Of a stretch of DNA of 11,501 nt, positions 8,019 to 11,501 are shown piece after piece; positions within the stretch are counted from its first letter, which is position 1; the number at the start of each line of letters is the position of its first letter. A program made the position numbers and the translations under genes. Under the pieces are notes generated by a model. The model worked only from the letters and a program-made list of their open reading frames with translations. It was not told where the DNA came from and searched no databases. The stretch is from an uncultured Desulfuromonadales bacterium. Its GTDB lineage: Bacteria; Desulfobacterota; Desulfuromonadia; Desulfuromonadales; Geopsychrobacteraceae. Location: NCBI GenBank assembly GCA_945787295.1, contig CALZHQ010000087.1, positions 1 to 11,501 of the forward strand. Reading direction: 5' to 3'.

Positions 8019-9008
8019 TCAAGCGGTCATCTGCTCAGCCAAGCGGATGGCGGCGACCAAGCTTTCGGTACTGGCCTGACCGGTCCCGGCGAGATTATAG
8101 GCGGTGCCGTGATCGACACTGGTGCGGACGATCGGCAAGCCGAGGGTCACATTGACGCCATCTTCGAAATGCAGCAGTTTCAGTGGGATCAAGCCCTGGT
8201 CATGATACATGCAGACCACCGCATCGTGACTGCCCTTGGCGGCAAAGTGGAACAGGGTGTCAGCGCTGTGTGGGCCATCTGCAGCAATCCCTTCGGCCTG
8301 GGCCTGTTCGATCGCCGGCACAATCAGGCGGGCCTCTTCATCACCGAACAGGCCGCTTTCTCCGGCATGCGGGTTAAGCGCAAGGACCGCCAGTTTCGGC
8401 TTCTGTAAACCGAATTGCTGCCGGAGCGCGTTGTCGGTGATGCGGATGGTTGTGAGAATCTCTGCCATGCTCAGCGCTTGCGGTACATCCTTATAGGGCA
8501 GATGGGTTGTCACCAGGCAGACTTTCAGCCGGTCGCCAGCCAGCATCATCACAACCTTTTTCACACCGCACCGTGCGGCCAGCAGTTCGGTGTGGCCGGG
8601 AAAATTAATCCCCGCAGCGTTGATCGCTGCCTTGTTGATCGGGCAGGTCACAATCCCGGCAGCCGCACCTGCGAGGCAGCGGCTGAGCGCCCATTCGACA
8701 TAAGCGGCCATTGCCTTGCCGCAGTGGTTGTCCGGTTGACCATAGACCAACTGATCGGTATTCAACTCTGAAACGCTGACAACATTGATCTTTCGCTCGT
8801 CGATTGTCAGCTGCCGGTTCTCGTCAGACTGCTGGGTTAGCTCCGCTCGTTTGCCGAAGATCGTCGCTGCGCTTTGCAGCACTCCAAGATCTCCAACCAC
8901 TTGTAATGGTTTGCGCAGATGGTCAAAGGCCCCACCAAGCAAGGCTTTGATGATCAGTTCCGGGCCGACCCCGGTCGGGTCACCCATCGTCAGCAGTAAC
9001 GGTTTCAC
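8019..9008 (-). CDS. pdxA: 4-hydroxythreonine-4-phosphate dehydrogenase
   Basis: A cytoplasmic enzyme of the DXP-dependent vitamin B6 pathway. It oxidises 4-phosphohydroxy-L-threonine with NAD(P); decarboxylation follows, and PdxJ then uses the product. Numbering from the [13 protein letters not shown] at 8-17, GHTELLA at 138-144 (substrate loop), and the three metal-binding histidines H169 (THLPYKDV), H214 (NPHAGE) and H269 ([10 protein letters not shown]). All family signatures are present, and 329 aa is the normal length. The frame is open further, to a TTG at 9032. The GTG at 9008 is preferred because AAGGA lies 5 nt before it, [11 protein letters not shown] matches the usual N-terminus, and the candidate promoter would start transcription at about 9033. 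It is probably the first gene of a pdxA-uvrA transcript. PdxA2-like paralogues with other substrates exist and cannot be fully excluded. Confidence 0.94.
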   Translation of the reverse strand: MKPLLLTMGDPTGVGPELIIKALLGGAFDHLRKPLQVVGDLGVLQSAATIFGKRAELTQQSDENRQLTIDERKINVVSVSELNTDQLVYGQPDNHCGKAMAAYVEWALSRCLAGAAAGIVTCPINKAAINAAGINFPGHTELLAARCGVKKVVMMLAGDRLKVCLVTTHLPYKDVPQALSMAEILTTIRITDNALRQQFGLQKPKLAVLALNPHAGESGLFGDEEARLIVPAIEQAQAEGIAADGPHSADTLFHFAAKGSHDAVVCMYHDQGLIPLKLLHFEDGVNVTLGLPIVRTSVDHGTAYNLAGTGQASTESLVAAIRLAEQMTA

Positions 9009-9039
9009 AGTTATCCTTATCAGGCGGGGCAAAAGGATA

Positions 9040-9069
9040 AGTTTAACCGATTTGGTCGTCTTAAGACAA
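9040..9069 (-). promoter_or_regulatory. Candidate promoter of pdxA-uvrA
   Basis: Minus strand: -35 TTGTCT, 18 nt, -10 TAAACT. The predicted start near 9033 gives a leader of about 25 nt to the GTG, containing the AAGGA ribosome binding site. Both boxes match four of six consensus positions, so this is moderate evidence only. Confidence 0.35.
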
Positions 9070-9209
9070 TAGCTGCTGTAGATTGCGGTGATGAAAGAAA
9101 AAGGGGAATGGACGCAACAGCTCGAAAACTCATAATAAAGAAGGCTGCTGAACCGCGATCAATTGCCCAGAGAGGCAATCGGTGGCGATTTAAGTCGTCC
9201 AAGGTGAAA

Positions 9210-10049
9210 TTAAAGAGCTGCTTCGGCTTCGCTCAATAACCCGTGACGGCTGTAATGGTGCGAAAGGTTCGGTGACGCGAGACCGATTTTTAGATCGATT
9301 GGAAATTCCTTGGCTAGCTCCTTGGCCTTGTTCTGAATCCGCTGCATCACCCGGTTGGCATTGCTGCTGGTGGTTTCCGGCAACAGCAGTGCCAGCCGTT
9401 TGGTCTCGATCCGGCACAGCAGATCGGAGGTTCTGATCTGGTTTTTGATCGTCAGGGCTATCGACGGAAGCAATCCGCTCCAGCCATTGGTCTTGGATTG
9501 CACTTCCGTGTTGGAAGGTTCGATCAGCAACAGTGAAAAGGGGCGCCCGGTTAATTTTGAACGGGAAAGTTCCTGATCCAGAAAGGCATCAAAATAGAAG
9601 CGGTTGTAGATACCGGAATTTTGATCGATCAATTTATCTGCTTGCCTGGTGTTTTTTGTCTGGAAGGCTTGAGCCTCAGTCTGGAGCAGGCGTTGGAGCA
9701 GGGAGCTAATGGTTGAGGATGAGGTTTCGTAGTTCAAGCAGTGGCTGCCAGCAGGGATAATTCCCAGCATCGGCAATTCATCGGGGTCCAGATAGGAGAA
9801 GAAAAGCAGCTGACAGTCGAATTTTTCCGCCAGTTTGGTCAACCCTGCGGTGAGTCGCAGAGATTCATTTCCGGGAGTGCAGGCATCACAGAAAAGAATG
9901 TCGATCGGTGTATGCTCCAAGAGAAAATCAGCCTCTTCAAGGCTGCTGCAAAAGTGGACCTGGGTAAAAAGATCGGTCGGCTTTATCAGCTGGGCAATCG
10001 AGCGTCTTTCTTCTGCGGCGGTCGCAATGACAATGGCTGATTTGGACAT
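9210..10049 (-). CDS. Receiver-like protein with a degenerate, truncated GGDEF domain
   Basis: A 279-aa cytoplasmic protein. Residues 4-125 resemble a response-regulator receiver: VIAT strand 1, D55 after IDILFC at the phospho-acceptor position, and S85 after LLFF. The usual Lys of strand 5 is missing (AGSHCLNY, about 100-107). The acidic pair is E13/E14. Residues about 138-279 have the GGDEF fold. D142-x2-SGIYNRFYFDAFL is the typical entry helix, and R213-I-ETKRL-ALLLPE aligns with the R-Y-GGDEF-A-LLP strand. The catalytic GGDEF is therefore replaced by ETKRL (215-219), so diguanylate cyclase activity is unlikely. The protein stops at EAEAAL, where active enzymes go on to ALYxAKxxGRN. GGGAG lies 8 nt before the ATG. 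It is probably a regulator or adaptor rather than an enzyme; partner unknown. Confidence 0.82.
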   Translation of the reverse strand: MSKSAIVIATAAEERRSIAQLIKPTDLFTQVHFCSSLEEADFLLEHTPIDILFCDACTPGNESLRLTAGLTKLAEKFDCQLLFFSYLDPDELPMLGIIPAGSHCLNYETSSSTISSLLQRLLQTEAQAFQTKNTRQADKLIDQNSGIYNRFYFDAFLDQELSRSKLTGRPFSLLLIEPSNTEVQSKTNGWSGLLPSIALTIKNQIRTSDLLCRIETKRLALLLPETTSSNANRVMQRIQNKAKELAKEFPIDLKIGLASPNLSHHYSRHGLLSEAEAAL

Positions 10050-10113
10050 TTTGCTGTCTCCCTTTTCAGAGATTTCAATAGTTTGGCGGAAATGATCATC
10101 AATAAATGAGGCT

Positions 10114-10141
10114 ATAGTATCAGAGATGAAATAATATGCAA
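10114..10141 (-). promoter_or_regulatory. Candidate promoter of the degenerate GGDEF gene
   Basis: Minus strand: -35 TTGCAT, 16 nt, -10 TACTAT, lying in an A/T-rich intergenic stretch. The predicted start near 10107 gives a leader of about 57 nt to the ATG at 10049. Confidence 0.4.
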
Positions 10142-10233
10142 GCTAAACCAATGAAAAAATATTAATTGCGCAGGGGAAAAGTTATTGATATCAGGATTGT
10201 CCTGAAGAAATTGCCGAATCGGGGCAGAGCGAT

Positions 10234-10262
10234 TTGGACAAAAGGCGTTGCTCGGCTAAACT
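10234..10262 (+). promoter_or_regulatory. Candidate promoter abutting the radical SAM start codon
   Basis: -35 TTGGAC, 17 nt, -10 TAAACT. The -10 box ends 6 nt before the ATG at 10269, so transcription would begin at or next to the start codon. That would give a leaderless or nearly leaderless message. If the true promoter lies further upstream, this match is chance. Confidence 0.35.
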
Positions 10263-10268
10263 CAAAGG

Positions 10269-11198
10269 ATGAGCCAAAAAGAACCGGCTATCTACCTCCC
10301 TAGTTATCTGCAACTGTACCGCAGTGGAGAACTGGCTGAGCGGGCCAAGGCGGCTCGAAAGCGCTTGGAATCATGTGACCTTTGCGCCAATTACTGCCAT
10401 GTCAACCGGCTGCAGGGTGGAACAGGGGCCTGTCATACGGGGACCCAGGCGGTGGTTTGCAGTTACGGCGTCCACCATGGCGAGGAAAGGCCGCTGGTCG
10501 GTTTCCGCGGTTCCGGAACCATCTTCTTTTCCTGGTGCAACCTGCACTGTGTTTTTTGTCAGAACTGGGAGATCAGCCAGAAGGGCGATGGCCGCGAGGT
10601 GAGTGCCGAACAGCTGGCGGAGATGATGCTGTCGCTGCAGCGGCAGGGCTGTCACAACATCAACTTTGTCAGCCCCAGTCACGTTGTTGCGCAGATTCTG
10701 GAGGCATTGGTGTTCGCTGCTGAAGAGGGCTTGCACGTGCCATTGGTTTATAACACCGGCGGTTATGATAGCCCCGAAGGCCTGGCGCTGCTCGATGGAA
10801 TAATCGACATCTACATGCCGGACATGAAGTTTGCCGCTTCGGTCATTGCCGAAAAATATCTGCAGGTAAAGGATTACGCCGAAGTCAACCAGGCCGCGGT
10901 CAAACAGATGCACCGCCTGGTCGGGGATCTGCAGCTGAGCGAGGCGGGTATCGCCAAACGCGGCCTGCTGGTCCGTCACCTGGTGCTGCCGGAAAATCTG
11001 GCCGGCACCGATCAGATCCTGAACTTTCTTGCCAGCGAAATTTCCACCAACACTTATCTTAACCTGATGGATCAGTACCGCCCCTGCTACCGGGCCGATG
11101 AATATCCACCGCTCGATCGCCGGCCCAGTTGGGGAGAGTTTCGCGCCGCGCAGGCCCAGGCGAAACGGTACGGATTACAGCGTTTGGACCGCCGCTAG
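10269..11198 (+). CDS. PflX-like radical SAM protein (COG1313 type)
   Basis: A 309-aa radical SAM protein. The [4Fe-4S]/SAM-binding motif is C90-x3-C94-x2-C97 (CNLHCVFC), preceded by the GTIFFSWC strand and followed by QNWEIS. An N-terminal cysteine cluster (C36, C39, C43 and C55, in CDLCANYC and GACHTG) could hold a second metal site. N-terminal YLPSYLQLYRSGEL, YNTGGYDS (161-168), DIYMPDMK (180-187), LVRHLVLPENLAGT (234-247) and YRPCYRADEYP (270-280) are characteristic of the uncharacterised Fe-S/PflX family, related to pyruvate formate-lyase activating enzymes. No glycyl radical partner is in the window, so the substrate is unknown. An in-frame TAA at 10257-10259 excludes a longer N-terminus. 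The Shine-Dalgarno-like AAAGG touches the ATG and leaves no spacing. No strong terminator is visible before the converging gene, 83 bp away. Confidence 0.87.
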   Translation: MSQKEPAIYLPSYLQLYRSGELAERAKAARKRLESCDLCANYCHVNRLQGGTGACHTGTQAVVCSYGVHHGEERPLVGFRGSGTIFFSWCNLHCVFCQNWEISQKGDGREVSAEQLAEMMLSLQRQGCHNINFVSPSHVVAQILEALVFAAEEGLHVPLVYNTGGYDSPEGLALLDGIIDIYMPDMKFAASVIAEKYLQVKDYAEVNQAAVKQMHRLVGDLQLSEAGIAKRGLLVRHLVLPENLAGTDQILNFLASEISTNTYLNLMDQYRPCYRADEYPPLDRRPSWGEFRAAQAQAKRYGLQRLDRR

Positions 11199-11281
11199 GT
11201 TTTATGCAAATTGCAAATGGTGCCCTTGCCACAAAACTTGCCTGTTATCGCGTCGCTGTCAATCCAGGTTTTGCCCGGCCA

Positions 11282-11501
11282 TTATCTGAACTCTTCAGTG
11301 AAACTCTGGCGCTGGGATTCGTTCCCCAACATCACCAGCTCACAATCCGGTTCAAGAACTGTCGAAGCTGTCGCCGGGACGACTCCGCCATCGGGCAGGC
11401 GCAACGCCAGCACGTTGAGGCCGGTCCGCGCCCGGATATGGCTGGTGGCCAGGAGCTGCCCAGCCAAGCTCGCAGGCATGGGGACATAAAAGAGGTCGAA
11501 A
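11282..11501 (-). CDS. C-terminal RCK (TrkA-C) domain of a K+ channel/uptake protein, partial
   Basis: The visible 72 codons are the end of a gene that continues past the right edge. The frame is open to the edge (FDLFYVPMPASLAG...), so the internal Met is not the start. The segment ARTGLNVLALRLPDGGVVP, then ATASTVLEPDCELVMLGNES, then a final helix QRQSFTEEFR, has the TrkA-C/RCK_C pattern. In this pattern a hydrophobic strand with a G-x-N/x-V motif precedes a P-x-A/T-x-L-x-x-G/D-D/C-x-L-x-x-G motif. This domain regulates ligand-gated K+ channels and Trk/Ktr uptake systems, and also some divalent and Na+ transporters. Whether membrane spans precede it cannot be seen here. It converges with the radical SAM gene. 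Confidence 0.7.
   Translation of the reverse strand, partial: FDLFYVPMPASLAGQLLATSHIRARTGLNVLALRLPDGGVVPATASTVLEPDCELVMLGNESQRQSFTEEFR

Noticed and set aside
7178..8155. 325-codon plus-strand open frame opposite uvrA and the end of pdxA
   Set aside because: It lies fully antisense to two genes with intact family motifs. Its translation has low complexity typical of a shadow frame and no recognisable domain.
9009..9032. TTG start extending pdxA by eight codons
   Set aside because: It has no ribosome binding site and would coincide with the predicted transcription start. The GTG at 9008 has AAGGA and fits the family N-terminus.
9162..9179. ATTGCC/GGCAAT hairpin after the degenerate GGDEF gene
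   Set aside because: The stem is only 6 bp and no T tract follows on the minus strand, so a terminator call is not supported.
10371..10979. 202-codon minus-strand frame opposite the radical SAM gene
   Set aside because: It is antisense to the CX3CX2C region of a well-supported gene, which explains it as a shadow.

Overview
This window looks like ordinary chromosome from a Gram-negative bacterium. Moderate G+C, the cbpA/cbpM pair, a COG1313-type radical SAM protein, a lipobox PEGA lipoprotein and the overall protein style suggest a Desulfuromonadales-like (Geobacter/Desulfuromonas/Pelobacter) deltaproteobacterium. That placement is an impression from the sequence, not the result of a search. 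I see no tRNA, rRNA, CRISPR array, insertion sequence or phage gene.

Left part (1-1900): a perfect 32-bp palindrome, probably the terminator of an upstream gene, precedes a co-directional pair. The pair is a CbpA-type J-domain co-chaperone and its MerR-like modulator CbpM. About 350 bp without a confident gene follow; they hold only a weak 33-codon minus-strand reading frame.

Middle (1905-5134): a cardiolipin synthase with two HKD motifs and a four-zinc-ribbon protein lie on the minus strand. A small plus-strand protein is transcribed divergently from the zinc-ribbon gene; its two halves look like copies of one domain. Back-to-back sigma70-like promoters lie between the divergent pair. A strong bidirectional hairpin terminator separates the small protein from a convergent PEGA-domain lipoprotein.

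Right part (5135-11501): pdxA (vitamin B6 synthesis) and uvrA (nucleotide excision repair) are 10 to 30 bp apart on the minus strand and probably co-transcribed. Upstream of them is a receiver/GGDEF-like protein whose GGDEF motif is destroyed and whose C-terminus is cut short. Divergent from it is a PflX-like radical SAM protein with a possibly leaderless start. The window ends inside the C-terminal RCK/TrkA-C domain of a minus-strand potassium transport or channel protein.

Most genes are recognisable housekeeping functions. The items most worth following up are the duplicated-domain protein with its zinc-ribbon neighbour, the degenerate GGDEF protein, the orphan radical SAM enzyme and the unexplained 1558-1904 interval. 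None of these amounts to clear evidence for a new multi-gene system.
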